Source: Dolichospermum sp. LEGE 00240 (GTDB lineage Bacteria > Cyanobacteriota > Cyanobacteriia > Cyanobacteriales > Nostocaceae). From it: 64,000 nucleotides of DNA. Positions 51,514-60,723 of this stretch are shown here, piece after piece. The translations under genes were made by a program, and so were the position numbers. The DNA lies in the NCBI RefSeq assembly GCF_015207875.1, contig NZ_JADEVZ010000010.1, positions 1 through 64,000 on the forward strand. Reading direction: 5' to 3'. Under the pieces are notes generated by a model, which saw only the letters and a program-made list of their open reading frames with translations, made no database searches and had not been told where the DNA came from. How positions within the stretch are numbered: the stretch's first letter is position 1; the number at the start of each line of letters is the position of its first letter.

Positions 51514-54144
51514 ATGTTGAATAAGACTGATATCAAACAAAGTAGCAATTCTCAAAATCAAGCATCTTTAATTTCTCCAACTAAAGTTGTTGATAATAGA
51601 GGAAAAAGTTCCAGTGATCAGAGGTCTTGGTATGAGAGATTAGAATATTTGCGACAATTTAAGTTAAGTACCAAATCTATAATTTTGTCTATCACTATTG
51701 CTATTGGTACTTTACCAGTTGTGGGAACTGGGGCGATCGCTTATATGTTTGGTAGTCAGTTAATTACAAAGCAAATTATTACATCCCAAGAAAATACAGC
51801 AATTAATTTAAGTGATAAAGTTAATAACTTTATTGGACAACGCTATGGAGATATTCAGATCCTATCTAATATATCTTTTTCAAGTCCGATGCAAGATACA
51901 GAAAAAGCAATAGCAGAAAAATCTAGGCAAATATCGAAAGTTGATCCCAGCACAATTAATATAGAAACACAAGTCTCCTTAGATAGCTTGATCAAAAATA
52001 GTCATGTTTATGATAGTGTAGCCATATTTGATCTGAATGGACAAGTGATGATGCAATCATCAGGAGAATCTTTAAGTCCAGAAAAACAACTTATCTATTT
52101 TCAAGAGGTAGTTAAACAAAATACTCCTATTATTAGTCAACCAGAAATAGTTGAAAATATCGGTACAGTGATTTATATAGCTGCACCAATTAAGGATGCA
52201 GTGGAGGGTAATACTATTGGTATAGTCAGAACCCGTATACCTCTGAAGGCTTTAAAAAAAGTAATACAAAATTATATAGATAAGAATCATCAATATTATT
52301 TTTTAGATGCAGCAGGAAAAATTTTAATTAGTTCCTATCAAGATATATTTGGTGAAAAACTCGTAAATATATATCCGAGTTTAACAAATGTTTTGAATAC
52401 CAAAAATATTGATACATTTACAGCCATTGCCAAAAATAATCAAAACCAGCAACTTATTACTTATATACCATTTTCCAAGATATCAGGTTTACCAGAGAGC
52501 AAGTGGCAATTAATCATAGAAAAAGATACAGCGATCGCCTTTAAGCAACAAAGAGAATTTTTAACCTTAACTGCTAGTACAACATCATTAATTGCATTAT
52601 TAATGACGTTGCTTGTAGCTTGGTTAAGTCAGCGGATTAATGCTAAAATTGCGAATACGTCTATAGGAAAAGCTCAGGAAATTCAAGAGCAAATACATCT
52701 AAGCGTAGTCAACAAACAAGAAGATCAAGAAAGAGAAATTGAATGGCTAAAATTACTGCTAGAGGTGACTAGAAAAATTCGGCTAAATCTTCAGTCCGAA
52801 GCTATTTATCAAACAGCAATTTCTGAAGTTATTCATGTTCTCAAAGCAGATAGAGTCATCGTTTATAAACTCCATCGGAAAACGCAATCTGTCAAAGTAA
52901 TTGCTGAATCGGTACTTGATGATTGTCAAAAAATGCTCGGTGTCTATAACAATGATTCTCACTGGCGAGAACTTGGGAAAAGTAATCAATTTGAGGCCAT
53001 ATCAAACATTAAACAAGAGGTAAATTTAACCAGTAGTTATATCGAATGGTTAAAGAAATTTTCTGTACAAAGTAGTTTAACAGCACCGATTTTAAGTCAT
53101 GGAGAAATTCAAGGATTCTTGATTGCTCATCATTGTCATCATCCTCATGTTTGGCAAGTTGGAGAAATTAATTTTTTAACCCAAATTGCTACACAAATTG
53201 GCTATGCTTTAGAACAATCTCATCTGCTAGTAGAGATCAGAAAATTGAAAGCTCATAGTCAAACAAATATTCATCAAGACTCTCTAGAAATCCAGAATTT
53301 CCAGGATAGTATTCAGCCAATTGTCAATCAAATTCAACAAGCTATTAGTGAAGTAAATGTTTATTTAGAAAAATTCACCACAGAGGCAATTATAGAACCT
53401 GAAAAAATGCACCAAAGCTTAGAAACTATTGAAAATATGACCATTGCTATTCAATCTATCGCTGATATAGCACAGCAAGCTGTCACCATTGCTAATGATG
53501 CTAACCATACAGCCACTAAAACTGGAGCAGATATGGATTTAACACTGGAAAATATTTTCTGTGTCCAAGAAACAGTTGATGAAGTTACTAAAAAAGTAAG
53601 ACGTTTAGGGGACTCTTCTCAACAAATTTCCTGTGTGGTTTCTATAATCAATCAAATTTCCATGCAAACTAATTTATTAGCAATTAATGCGGGAATTGAA
53701 GCTGCAAGAGCCGGAGAGGAAGGTCAAGGTTTTGCCGTGGTAGCTGAAGAAGTTGGCGAATTAGCCGCCAGAAGTGCCGCCGCTACTCAAGAAATTGAGG
53801 AAATAATTGTCAAAATCCAACGAGAAACAGGTGAAGTATTAAAAACAATGACAACGGGAACTAATCAAGTTACCCAAAGCAGGAATATTATTGAAAAGGC
53901 CAAAGATAATTTACGACAAATTGTTGATGTATCCCAGCAAGTAGATACCTTAGTCCGGTTAATTTTAAGTTCTACTCAATCTCAAGTTCAAACATCACAA
54001 ATTGTGAGTCAAACTATTAAGGATATTACTCTGGCATTAGCACGTAATACTCATAATTCGCGTCAAGTTTCCCAATCGTTACAAACAGCAGTAGATATTT
54101 CTCAAGAGTTAAAAGATACTATTGAGACTTTCCCTTTTAATTAA
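51514..54144 (+). CDS. Methyl-accepting chemotaxis protein with Cache sensor and GAF domain
   Basis: 876 residues. The first membrane helix is at about 55-78 ([21 protein letters not shown]), then a dCache-like extracytoplasmic sensor of some 270 residues, then a second helix near 350-372 ([14 protein letters not shown]). No clear HAMP domain follows. A GAF domain lies at about 415-570 ([19 protein letters not shown]...VIVYKL) and the signalling domain at 615-870, with the conserved hairpin [32 protein letters not shown]. The GAF lacks an obvious bilin-binding CH pair in the usual place, so a linear tetrapyrrole is not indicated. I start at the ATG (MLNKTDIKQ) preceded by GAGG; an ATG six codons earlier keeps the frame. 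It likely signals to the CheA encoded next. Confidence 0.88.
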   Translation: MLNKTDIKQSSNSQNQASLISPTKVVDNRGKSSSDQRSWYERLEYLRQFKLSTKSIILSITIAIGTLPVVGTGAIAYMFGSQLITKQIITSQENTAINLSDKVNNFIGQRYGDIQILSNISFSSPMQDTEKAIAEKSRQISKVDPSTINIETQVSLDSLIKNSHVYDSVAIFDLNGQVMMQSSGESLSPEKQLIYFQEVVKQNTPIISQPEIVENIGTVIYIAAPIKDAVEGNTIGIVRTRIPLKALKKVIQNYIDKNHQYYFLDAAGKILISSYQDIFGEKLVNIYPSLTNVLNTKNIDTFTAIAKNNQNQQLITYIPFSKISGLPESKWQLIIEKDTAIAFKQQREFLTLTASTTSLIALLMTLLVAWLSQRINAKIANTSIGKAQEIQEQIHLSVVNKQEDQEREIEWLKLLLEVTRKIRLNLQSEAIYQTAISEVIHVLKADRVIVYKLHRKTQSVKVIAESVLDDCQKMLGVYNNDSHWRELGKSNQFEAISNIKQEVNLTSSYIEWLKKFSVQSSLTAPILSHGEIQGFLIAHHCHHPHVWQVGEINFLTQIATQIGYALEQSHLLVEIRKLKAHSQTNIHQDSLEIQNFQDSIQPIVNQIQQAISEVNVYLEKFTTEAIIEPEKMHQSLETIENMTIAIQSIADIAQQAVTIANDANHTATKTGADMDLTLENIFCVQETVDEVTKKVRRLGDSSQQISCVVSIINQISMQTNLLAINAGIEAARAGEEGQGFAVVAEEVGELAARSAAATQEIEEIIVKIQRETGEVLKTMTTGTNQVTQSRNIIEKAKDNLRQIVDVSQQVDTLVRLILSSTQSQVQTSQIVSQTIKDITLALARNTHNSRQVSQSLQTAVDISQELKDTIETFPFN

Positions 54145-54165
54145 TATTCTCATTTGTTCTGAATT

Positions 54166-54272
54166 AAGTAGGTGAACACAATAAAACCAAACTGTGTAAA
54201 GAAATGTAAAATCGCTGAAAACTTCTTGACTCTTGCCTTGCCATAACGACAATTTTCAACGCCAACCTACTT
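54166..54272. mobile_element. Miniature element, family C, between mcp and cheA
   Basis: It begins AAGTAGGTGAACACAATAAA and ends GCCAACCTACTT, with CTTGCCTTGCCATAACGAC inside. It occupies most of the 157-bp spacer, so the chemosensory operon tolerates it. Close relatives lie at 5242-5339 (inverted) and 57370-57511. Confidence 0.8.
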
Positions 54273-54301
54273 AATAAATAATGACTAAGGACTAATCACT
54301 A

Positions 54302-57178
54302 ATGACTAAAGATAAAGAATTGGAAATCCAGATGCAATTTCTGGAAGAAGCAACTGATTACCTCAATACTTTAGAAGGGGTATTACTGGAAATTGACATT
54401 AGTAAACGTATTGAATTAGAACATATTAACGCTGCAATGCGAGCCGCCCATTCTATTAAAGGTGGAGCAGCAATGATGGGATTTCGCGTATTAAGTAATT
54501 TAGCTCATAAATTGGAAGATGCCTTTAAAGTCTTAAAGACTCAAAAAGATTCTTTGGAACTTGATACTCATTTACAAAGTTTATTACTATCTAGTGTTGA
54601 TTGGCTACGACAGATTGTTGAGTTATTGGCAAAGGGTAATAATCTGGATGATAGTTGGTTAAGAAAATCTTGTTATCCAGTTTTTAACGAACTTTATGAG
54701 CGTTTAGGTGAACCGACTCCAGAAAATATTACAACTTTGCTATCATCAGAAAATGATACAGAAATTATCCCTTTATTATTTGAAACTGAAGTTGAAGAGT
54801 ATTTACAACACCTAGAAGCTAGATTAAAAAATAGCAATAAATCGGGATTAAGAGCAGAGTTGGTAATGATGGCAACTGAGTTGGGTGGGTTAGGAGAAAT
54901 GCTGCAATTAACAGCTTTTACCCAATTATGTCAATCCGTTAGCCATTATTTAGAAACTCACCCTGATAGTTATTTAGAAATTGCTAATTTAGCATTAAAA
55001 GCATGGCGGCAATCTCAAACTTTAGTATTAAGTAATCAACGAGGTAATTTACCAAATAGAATTGATTTTGGTGAAGTTATTCATGATCTTCCTGCGATTT
55101 TATCAAATCAGCAAGTGCATAAGTCATTTGTTTCTGATTTTGATTTCTTAGAAAATGTTGAACTATCTCCAGCAAGTGCTGATAGAGTATCAACTTCGGA
55201 AAATCTCCCCATAGATTATAAATATACTGAACGTAAAAGTGATATTAATTCACTACCTAAAGAAAGGGAAAACCAGGAAAATACAGTTAGAGTTCCTAGT
55301 AAACATTTAGAAAAAATTAATGATTTATTTGGAGAAGTTATTATTCAACGTAATGGGTTAAATGTGCAAGTGGAAAGATTACGTAAATTGGTGCGTAATC
55401 TCAGTCAAAGAGTTCAAATTCTTGATCAAGAAAATCAAGAACTGCGAACAGCCTACGCAAAAATAATAACTCATAATCATGGTAATCAAGAAGTAGAAAA
55501 TAATTTTATAGAACAAGAGAGTTATCAAAAATTGAATTTATTATCTCAAAATGTCATGGAAACTATTGTCCAAGTTGCGGAAGTTACCAGTGATATTCAA
55601 TTAAGCGTGGACGATACAGACCAAATCACACGAAAACTCAATAAAACTTCTAAACAATTACAAAGACAATTAACCCAGGTGAGAATGCGTCCTTTTTCCG
55701 ATTTGGTGGAACGTTTTCCTAGAGCTATTAGGGATTTAAATGTTGAGTATGGAAAAAATGTACAGTTAAAAATTGAAGGTGGAAATACTTTAATTGAAAG
55801 AGGTATTTTGGAAGCTTTAAACGAGCCTTTAATGCACTTGTTACGCAATGCTTTTGATCATGGAATTGAAGATCCTATTACTCGGAAAAATCAAGGCAAA
55901 CCTGAACAAGGTTTAATTGAAATGAAAGCAGCCTATCATAGTAATCGCACAATTATTACTATTCGTGATGATGGTCAAGGTATTTCTTTAGACAAAATTC
56001 GTCACCGGGCTTTAAAAATGGGTTTGGATGATTCCTTATTAGCGATCGCTAGTGATGAAGAACTACTATCATTAATTTTTGAACCAGGATTTAGCACCTC
56101 GGAACAAGTAACAGCTTTATCTGGTCGGGGTGTAGGCATGGATGTGGTTCGTAACAACCTGAAATTAGCACGAGGAGATGTGAATGTTGACACCCAAGCT
56201 GGAGTGGGGACAAAATTTACCTTATCAGTTCCATTTACTTTGTCAGTCGCGCGGGTTTTATTGGTTGAGAGCGATCGCTTGGTGTTAGCATTTTTTACAG
56301 ACGTAATCGAGGAAATTTTCTTGCTAGAACAGGAACAAATCTTCTCCCAAAACGGGAAAGAATTTATTAACTGGCAAAACAATCAATTACCATTACTGCG
56401 TCTCAATAGTTACTTTGAGTTTAATTGCTCCCGCTACAATAACCTAGAAATAGAAACTCTGCCAATCATTAATGCTATAAGTGTATTGATAGTCAAACAT
56501 GATCATCAACAAGTCGCAGTTCAAGTAGAGCGTTGCTGGGGTGAACAGGAAGTAGCTATTCGTCAAGTAGAAGGTAATATTCCCCTTCCCGGTGGTTTTA
56601 ATAACTGTACAATTCTGGGTGATGGTCGAGTAGTTCCCCTCATTAACACTAATGATTTAGTATCGTGGATCACGAAAAATGAACGTCCCCACATCAGTAA
56701 TAAATTACCAACAACAAGACTACAAACTGCATTCCTCAAACCGCCAAAAGTAACGACTGTAAATCAACCTAGTCGCCAAAAAGGCATAATTTTGATCGTT
56801 GATGATTCCATTAACGTCCGCCGTTATCTAGCACTAACCCTGGAAAAAGGTGGATATCAAGTAGAACAGGCTAAAGATGGTCAAGAAGCCTTAGAAAAGC
56901 TAGAAAGTGGTCTGCAAGTCCAAGCGGTAATTTGTGATATTGAAATGCCTCGTATTGACGGTTATAGCTTTTTAGAGCGAATCAACAATAATACAGAGTT
57001 AAGAAATATTCCTGTCGCTATGTTAACATCCCGTAGTAGTAGTAAGCATCGTCAGTTAGCTATGCAATTAGGAGCAAAAGCTTATTTTTCTAAACCGTAT
57101 AATGAGCAAGAATTATTACGGACATTAGAAGAAATGATTTTCCAGATTGCAGAAACAACATTAATTCGTAATTCGTAA
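54302..57178 (+). CDS. CheA-type hybrid histidine kinase with C-terminal receiver
   Basis: 958 residues. HPt domain at 1-115 with phospho-acceptor His50 (AAMRAAHSIKGGA); a second HPt-like helical region at about 155-225 without the histidine; the P3 dimerisation and P4 ATPase at about 330-640 (N box HLLRNAFDHGIEDP, G1 RDDGQGIS, G2 GRGVGMDVVRNN); CheW-like P5 at 645-800; and a receiver at about 828-945 with the phospho-accepting Asp in CDIEMPRIDGY and Lys in FSKPY. This is the usual make-up of cyanobacterial CheA proteins for phototaxis or gliding. It autophosphorylates on His and passes phosphate to response regulators. The stop codon lies in an AATTCGT heptamer array. Third gene of cheW-mcp-cheA. 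Confidence 0.93.
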   Translation: MTKDKELEIQMQFLEEATDYLNTLEGVLLEIDISKRIELEHINAAMRAAHSIKGGAAMMGFRVLSNLAHKLEDAFKVLKTQKDSLELDTHLQSLLLSSVDWLRQIVELLAKGNNLDDSWLRKSCYPVFNELYERLGEPTPENITTLLSSENDTEIIPLLFETEVEEYLQHLEARLKNSNKSGLRAELVMMATELGGLGEMLQLTAFTQLCQSVSHYLETHPDSYLEIANLALKAWRQSQTLVLSNQRGNLPNRIDFGEVIHDLPAILSNQQVHKSFVSDFDFLENVELSPASADRVSTSENLPIDYKYTERKSDINSLPKERENQENTVRVPSKHLEKINDLFGEVIIQRNGLNVQVERLRKLVRNLSQRVQILDQENQELRTAYAKIITHNHGNQEVENNFIEQESYQKLNLLSQNVMETIVQVAEVTSDIQLSVDDTDQITRKLNKTSKQLQRQLTQVRMRPFSDLVERFPRAIRDLNVEYGKNVQLKIEGGNTLIERGILEALNEPLMHLLRNAFDHGIEDPITRKNQGKPEQGLIEMKAAYHSNRTIITIRDDGQGISLDKIRHRALKMGLDDSLLAIASDEELLSLIFEPGFSTSEQVTALSGRGVGMDVVRNNLKLARGDVNVDTQAGVGTKFTLSVPFTLSVARVLLVESDRLVLAFFTDVIEEIFLLEQEQIFSQNGKEFINWQNNQLPLLRLNSYFEFNCSRYNNLEIETLPIINAISVLIVKHDHQQVAVQVERCWGEQEVAIRQVEGNIPLPGGFNNCTILGDGRVVPLINTNDLVSWITKNERPHISNKLPTTRLQTAFLKPPKVTTVNQPSRQKGIILIVDDSINVRRYLALTLEKGGYQVEQAKDGQEALEKLESGLQVQAVICDIEMPRIDGYSFLERINNNTELRNIPVAMLTSRSSSKHRQLAMQLGAKAYFSKPYNEQELLRTLEEMIFQIAETTLIRNS

Positions 57179-57200
57179 TTCGTAATTCGTAATTCGTAAT
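57166..57200. repeat. STRR heptamer array (AATTCGT) at the end of cheA
   Basis: Five tandem AATTCGT units; the first two encode the final residues and stop of cheA. A remnant of the same array (GAATTCGTAATTCGT) resumes after the element at 57218-57353, showing the element landed in the array. Confidence 0.85.
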
Positions 57201-57217
57201 TTGGAATTTGGAATTCG

Positions 57218-57353
57218 GGCGTTGCTGAATCGAGGTATGAAATTTCCAAATTGAACCTTTAAAAATCTTACCTTTGCGTCTACTCTTCGAGATCACGAAG
57301 CGTGATTGCGCCTTTGCGTGAGACTAAAATTCATACCCTTAATCAGCAACGCC
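57218..57353. mobile_element. 136-bp MITE (GGCGTTGCTGA ends) inserted in the STRR array (family G)
   Basis: The left end GGCGTTGCTGAATCGAGG and right end AATCAGCAACGCC are inverted; pairing extends into GGTATGAAATTT / AAATTCATACC. Both sides are flanked by GGAATTCG, which may be an 8-bp target duplication, though the surrounding repeat makes this uncertain. Inside is the TTTGCGTCTACTC...GCGCCTTTGCGTGAG host repeat. No coding capacity. Confidence 0.8.
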
Positions 57354-57369
57354 GGAATTCGTAATTCGT

Positions 57370-57511
57370 AAGTAGGTGAACACAATAAAACCAATCTGTG
57401 TAAAGAAAAGTAAAATCGCCCAAACCCTCTTCACTACTGCCTCTTGCCTTTTGCCTCTTGCCTCTTGCCTTTTGCCTTGCCATAACGAAGATTTTCAATG
57501 CTAACCTACTT
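57370..57511. mobile_element. Miniature element, family C, upstream of and overlapping the Nudix gene
   Basis: It begins AAGTAGGTGAACACAATAAA, holds CTTGCC/TTTGCC heptamers, and ends TTCAATGCTAACCTACTT. The ATG of the Nudix frame (57498) lies in this terminal repeat. The copy at 54166-54272 has TTCAACGCC at the same place and so no ATG. Confidence 0.8.
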
Positions 57512-58031
57512 AGAATACAACAAAGTAATTTTCAACTTGAACATTCTTGCTTTTTTTACACCAATAATTCAGTCCACGCGCAGCCTATGGCATTTTGGAC
57601 AAACGGTACTGGGTATTATATTCCGCCACCCCATTACTGGTACAAGTATTATTCCTATTTTACCTGATGGTCAGATTGTCCTCATTAGGAGAAAGGATGA
57701 TGGTCGTTGGTCATTACCTGGTGGTATGGTGGATTGGGGAGAAGATGTTCCTCATGCAGTCCGTCGGGAATTGATAGAGGAAACAGGGTTAGAAGTAGTT
57801 AGAATCCGCCGTTTAGTGGGAGTTTACTCTTCACCAGATCGTGATCCTCGGATTCATTCCATCTGTATTACTGTTGAAGCTGAAGTTCAAGGAGAAATGG
57901 CAATCAAAGATACTTTAGAAGTTATGGAAATTCAAGCTTTTCCTCCCAGTTCTTTGCCAAAACCAGATATGTCCCATGACCATTTTCGTCAGTTACAAGA
58001 CTACTTAAATGGTTTAACAACACTTGCCTAA
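57498..58031 (+). CDS. Nudix hydrolase
   Basis: 177 residues. The Nudix box is complete: GGMVDWGEDVPHAVRRELIEE, then TGL, with the metal-binding REL-x-EE glutamates. Members hydrolyse nucleoside diphosphates linked to another moiety; the substrate is not readable. LWHFGQTVLGIIFRHPITGTSIIPILPDG before the box is a cyanobacterial variant with a hydrophobic N-terminus. The only ATG in frame lies within the end of a family C element, so the first four or five residues (MLTYL) derive from it. A TTG at 57537 is the alternative start. Downstream is an alpha/beta hydrolase on the same strand after about 70 bp. Confidence 0.85.
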   Translation: MLTYLEYNKVIFNLNILAFFTPIIQSTRSLWHFGQTVLGIIFRHPITGTSIIPILPDGQIVLIRRKDDGRWSLPGGMVDWGEDVPHAVRRELIEETGLEVVRIRRLVGVYSSPDRDPRIHSICITVEAEVQGEMAIKDTLEVMEIQAFPPSSLPKPDMSHDHFRQLQDYLNGLTTLA

Positions 58032-58103
58032 AAGATGGAAAATTCAAAATTTTGGGTTTGGAAATCGCACAACTTAGACAACTAAATTAGTAAATTAAAA
58101 TAA

Positions 58104-58913
58104 ATGAATATTTTATTTCGTAACTCCCGAATAAAACTTAGTCAAGGGGTATTGTTTTGGCGTGAAGTTGGTACAGGAATACCCGTAGTTTTTCTACATG
58201 GTGCATGGAATGATGGTAGCGAATGGGTATCCACAATGGAATTATTAGCTGAAAACATCCATTGCTTCTCACCGGATTTGTTAGGTTTTGGTGAATCAGC
58301 AAATCCTAAAATTCACCATTCCATAGATTTACAAGTCGAGTGTTTAGCTGATTTTTTAAAAGCTTTAAAATTAGAAAAGGTCTATTTAGCTGGTAATTCT
58401 CTAGGCGGTTGGATTGCGGCTAGTTATGCTTTAAAATATCCAGAACAAATATCTGGCTTAATATTGTTATCACCAGAGGGTGTTGCAGCGGAAGATAAAA
58501 AAGAGGAATGGCAAAAAAAACGGCGGTTATTTAATTGTTCACCCTTAATAATTAAATTTTTACGCTTAATTATGCCTTTTATCAAATTGATTGGTTGGGA
58601 GGGAAAAATTGCTAGGGATTTAGAATTAAGACAAACATTGTTACAGTCTTCGACAGCTTGTCAATTACTTTTTAATCGTCAGCAACCAGAAATAGCAGCA
58701 GAATTATTAGAAAAACGCTTACCGGAAATTAGCGTTCCTTGCTTAATTTTGCAAGGTGGTCAAGATACACAATCTGCTATATCCAAAAGTAATACTTATG
58801 CTCGATTAATTCCCGAAGTTCAGTTACATAATATTGCTCATGGAGAAAGTAATTTACCAGAAACTTGTGCTGGTGTTGTCGCGGAAGCTATTTTAGATTT
58901 TATTAATAAGTAG
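58104..58913 (+). CDS. Alpha/beta hydrolase
   Basis: 269 residues with the alpha/beta hydrolase fold: oxyanion-hole HGAW (residues 32-35), PDLLGFGES, nucleophile elbow GNSLGG with Ser99, and a late histidine in NIAHGESNLPE as the probable third triad member. The acid is probably Asp in QGGQDT. A lid-like insert with basic residues (KKEEWQKKRRLF) lies mid-protein. Substrate unknown; such proteins range from esterases to haloalkane dehalogenase-like enzymes. It may be co-transcribed with the Nudix gene. A GC-rich palindrome follows the stop. Confidence 0.85.
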   Translation: MNILFRNSRIKLSQGVLFWREVGTGIPVVFLHGAWNDGSEWVSTMELLAENIHCFSPDLLGFGESANPKIHHSIDLQVECLADFLKALKLEKVYLAGNSLGGWIAASYALKYPEQISGLILLSPEGVAAEDKKEEWQKKRRLFNCSPLIIKFLRLIMPFIKLIGWEGKIARDLELRQTLLQSSTACQLLFNRQQPEIAAELLEKRLPEISVPCLILQGGQDTQSAISKSNTYARLIPEVQLHNIAHGESNLPETCAGVVAEAILDFINK

Positions 58914-58917
58914 GTAG

Positions 58918-58936
58918 GGGCGCGGGGCCCGCGCCC
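58918..58936. repeat. GC-rich REP-like palindrome, copy 3 of 3
   Basis: GGGCGCGGGGCCCGCGCCC, with two compensating changes relative to copies at 2108 and 5192 so that pairing is kept. It follows the alpha/beta hydrolase stop at a few bases and leads into CAGTCAGGAGT as in copy 2. An 11-bp repeat (ACGCAGATAA, three copies) follows at 58983-59013. Confidence 0.75.
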
Positions 58937-59016
58937 AGTCAGGAGTCAGGAGGAAGAATTGGTAAGATTTTTGGAATAATTGAACGCAGATAAACGCAGA
59001 TAAACGCAGATAAATA

Positions 59017-59811
59017 CTAAATTGACTCTAGGTATCGGCGTAATTTACTACTAAACCAATCAATAACTGTGACTACTACTAATAGCACTAACATCATGGT
59101 TGTGGCTTTGGTATATTCAAAACCATCTATATAGCTTTTTAATTGAAATCCTATTCCCCCAGCACCAACTACTCCTAAAACCGAAGCAGCACGAATGTTA
59201 TATTCAAACATCCATAGGGTATAACCTAATCCTAAAGGTAATATTTGCGGCAATATCCCATACTGAGCAATTTGTATTTTTGATGCTCCAATTACCTGTA
59301 AAGACTCTAAGGAATGATAATCTACTGATTCTATAGCTTGTTGATAAAATTTAGCAAGATAGCCAATAGTATATATTGATAATGCCAATGTTCCAGCGGG
59401 TGCGCCTAAACCTGTAGCAGCTACGAAGATTAAACCTAAGATAATTGAAGGTACGGAACGCACAGCATTTTGCAGTAAGTTTGCTATCCATCTTAACCAT
59501 AAAGGGGCGATATTATTAGAACTGGCTATGGCAATTGGTAAGGATAAAACTGCACCTATGGATGTTCCCCAGACGGACATCTGTACGGTTTCAATTAATC
59601 CTTTAATGGCAATGTCTAAAACTTGTAAGTTAGGAGGAAATAATCGGGAAATAAAGTCCGTGATAAAAGGCCAGCTATCTTCTAATAATTTCAGATCAAC
59701 TTTTAATCCTTGTAATGCCCAAATATAAATTCCTATCATTAATAGGAATACAAGTGAAGGTATAAACCAAGGATAACGATGGAAAATTTGTGAACTAGAA
59801 ATTTTTTTCAT
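59017..59811 (-). CDS. phnE: Phosphonate/phosphite ABC transporter permease PhnE
   Basis: 264 residues with six hydrophobic segments, a binding-protein-dependent permease. The EAA-loop equivalent lies in SLESLQVIGASKIQIAQYGILPQ, which contacts the ATPase; RSVPSIILGLIFVAATGLG is typical of PhnE. Last gene of a phnD-phnC-phnE row on the minus strand, 40 bp after phnC. Family members import phosphonates, phosphite or hypophosphite. Confidence 0.9.
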   Translation of the reverse strand: MKKISSSQIFHRYPWFIPSLVFLLMIGIYIWALQGLKVDLKLLEDSWPFITDFISRLFPPNLQVLDIAIKGLIETVQMSVWGTSIGAVLSLPIAIASSNNIAPLWLRWIANLLQNAVRSVPSIILGLIFVAATGLGAPAGTLALSIYTIGYLAKFYQQAIESVDYHSLESLQVIGASKIQIAQYGILPQILPLGLGYTLWMFEYNIRAASVLGVVGAGGIGFQLKSYIDGFEYTKATTMMLVLLVVVTVIDWFSSKLRRYLESI

Positions 59812-59850
59812 TGTTTTTTAAATTACTCCAGATAATTTTAATTATTTTAT

Positions 59851-60624
59851 TTAGATAGTTGATAAAAATCGCTGTTGTAAATTTTCACATTTGCCATCAT
59901 AAACTACTTTTCCGCCATCTAAAATTATCGCTCTTTGAGCGTATTCTGTAGCTAGTGCTAAGTCATGTAAAACGGTGATTATAGTTAATCCTTGTTGATG
60001 TAATTCCGATAAAGTCGCCATGACTTGTTGTGAGGCTAACACATCTAAACCTGTGGTGGGTTCATCGGCTAAAAGTATTTGTGGAGATTGCATTAATGCT
60101 CTAGCGATCGCTACTTTTTGTTGTTGTCCACCACTTAATTTACTAGTTTTTTGATATGCTTGTTCTTGCAAACCTAGTTGTGTTAATAATTCTAAGGCTA
60201 AGGTGCGATCGCGCTGCGGAAATCCGAATAAAGTTTGCCCCGTTTTTCTCACCCCCAACCTACCACATAAAACATTATCAATTGCTGATAATTGGCGAAT
60301 TAAGCCCCCTCCCTGAAATAGCATTCCCACATCTCGACGGATTTGCGGTAAGTTTTGCTCACTTACAGACACACCATTAATTTTAATTTCCCCCTTAATC
60401 AAGGGAACTAAACCCACAAGTGATTTTAATAATGTTGATTTACCTGCCCCATTCAATCCTAGTAAAACTACAAATTCACCTTGATTAATTTGGCAATTAA
60501 TATTATTTAAAATCGGACGTTCTAAGGAAGCAAGATAATCTGTTTGCAAATGACAACATTGAATAAAATTCACGTTACTTGTAGATAAATGATAATTTGT
60601 AATTACTTGAGAGGCAAGAGTCAT
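59851..60624 (-). CDS. phnC: Phosphonate/phosphite ABC transporter ATP-binding protein PhnC
   Basis: 257 residues with Walker A GLNGAGKST, signature LSGGQQQKVAIARAL, Walker B ILLADEPTTGLD and the H-loop in TVLHDLALA. It lies between phnD and phnE and should energise the importer. About 20 N-terminal residues before the ATPase core (NVNFIQCCHLQTDY) are less conserved. The 99-bp gap from phnD is short enough for one transcript. Confidence 0.9.
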   Translation of the reverse strand: MTLASQVITNYHLSTSNVNFIQCCHLQTDYLASLERPILNNINCQINQGEFVVLLGLNGAGKSTLLKSLVGLVPLIKGEIKINGVSVSEQNLPQIRRDVGMLFQGGGLIRQLSAIDNVLCGRLGVRKTGQTLFGFPQRDRTLALELLTQLGLQEQAYQKTSKLSGGQQQKVAIARALMQSPQILLADEPTTGLDVLASQQVMATLSELHQQGLTIITVLHDLALATEYAQRAIILDGGKVVYDGKCENLQQRFLSTI

Positions 60625-60723
60625 AGTCGCTTTTGTGAAAATTTCATCAAAAAATCATAATTTCGTCAGAATTAAGAATTTTATTAGCAATATTCCTAAT
60701 TCTTAATGCTGACCTTTTAAGTA

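Noticed and set aside
57458-57667. Plus-strand ORF of 69 codons across the start of the Nudix gene
   Set aside because: It is an alternative frame over the Nudix coding sequence and the family C element; the Nudix frame has the conserved motif.
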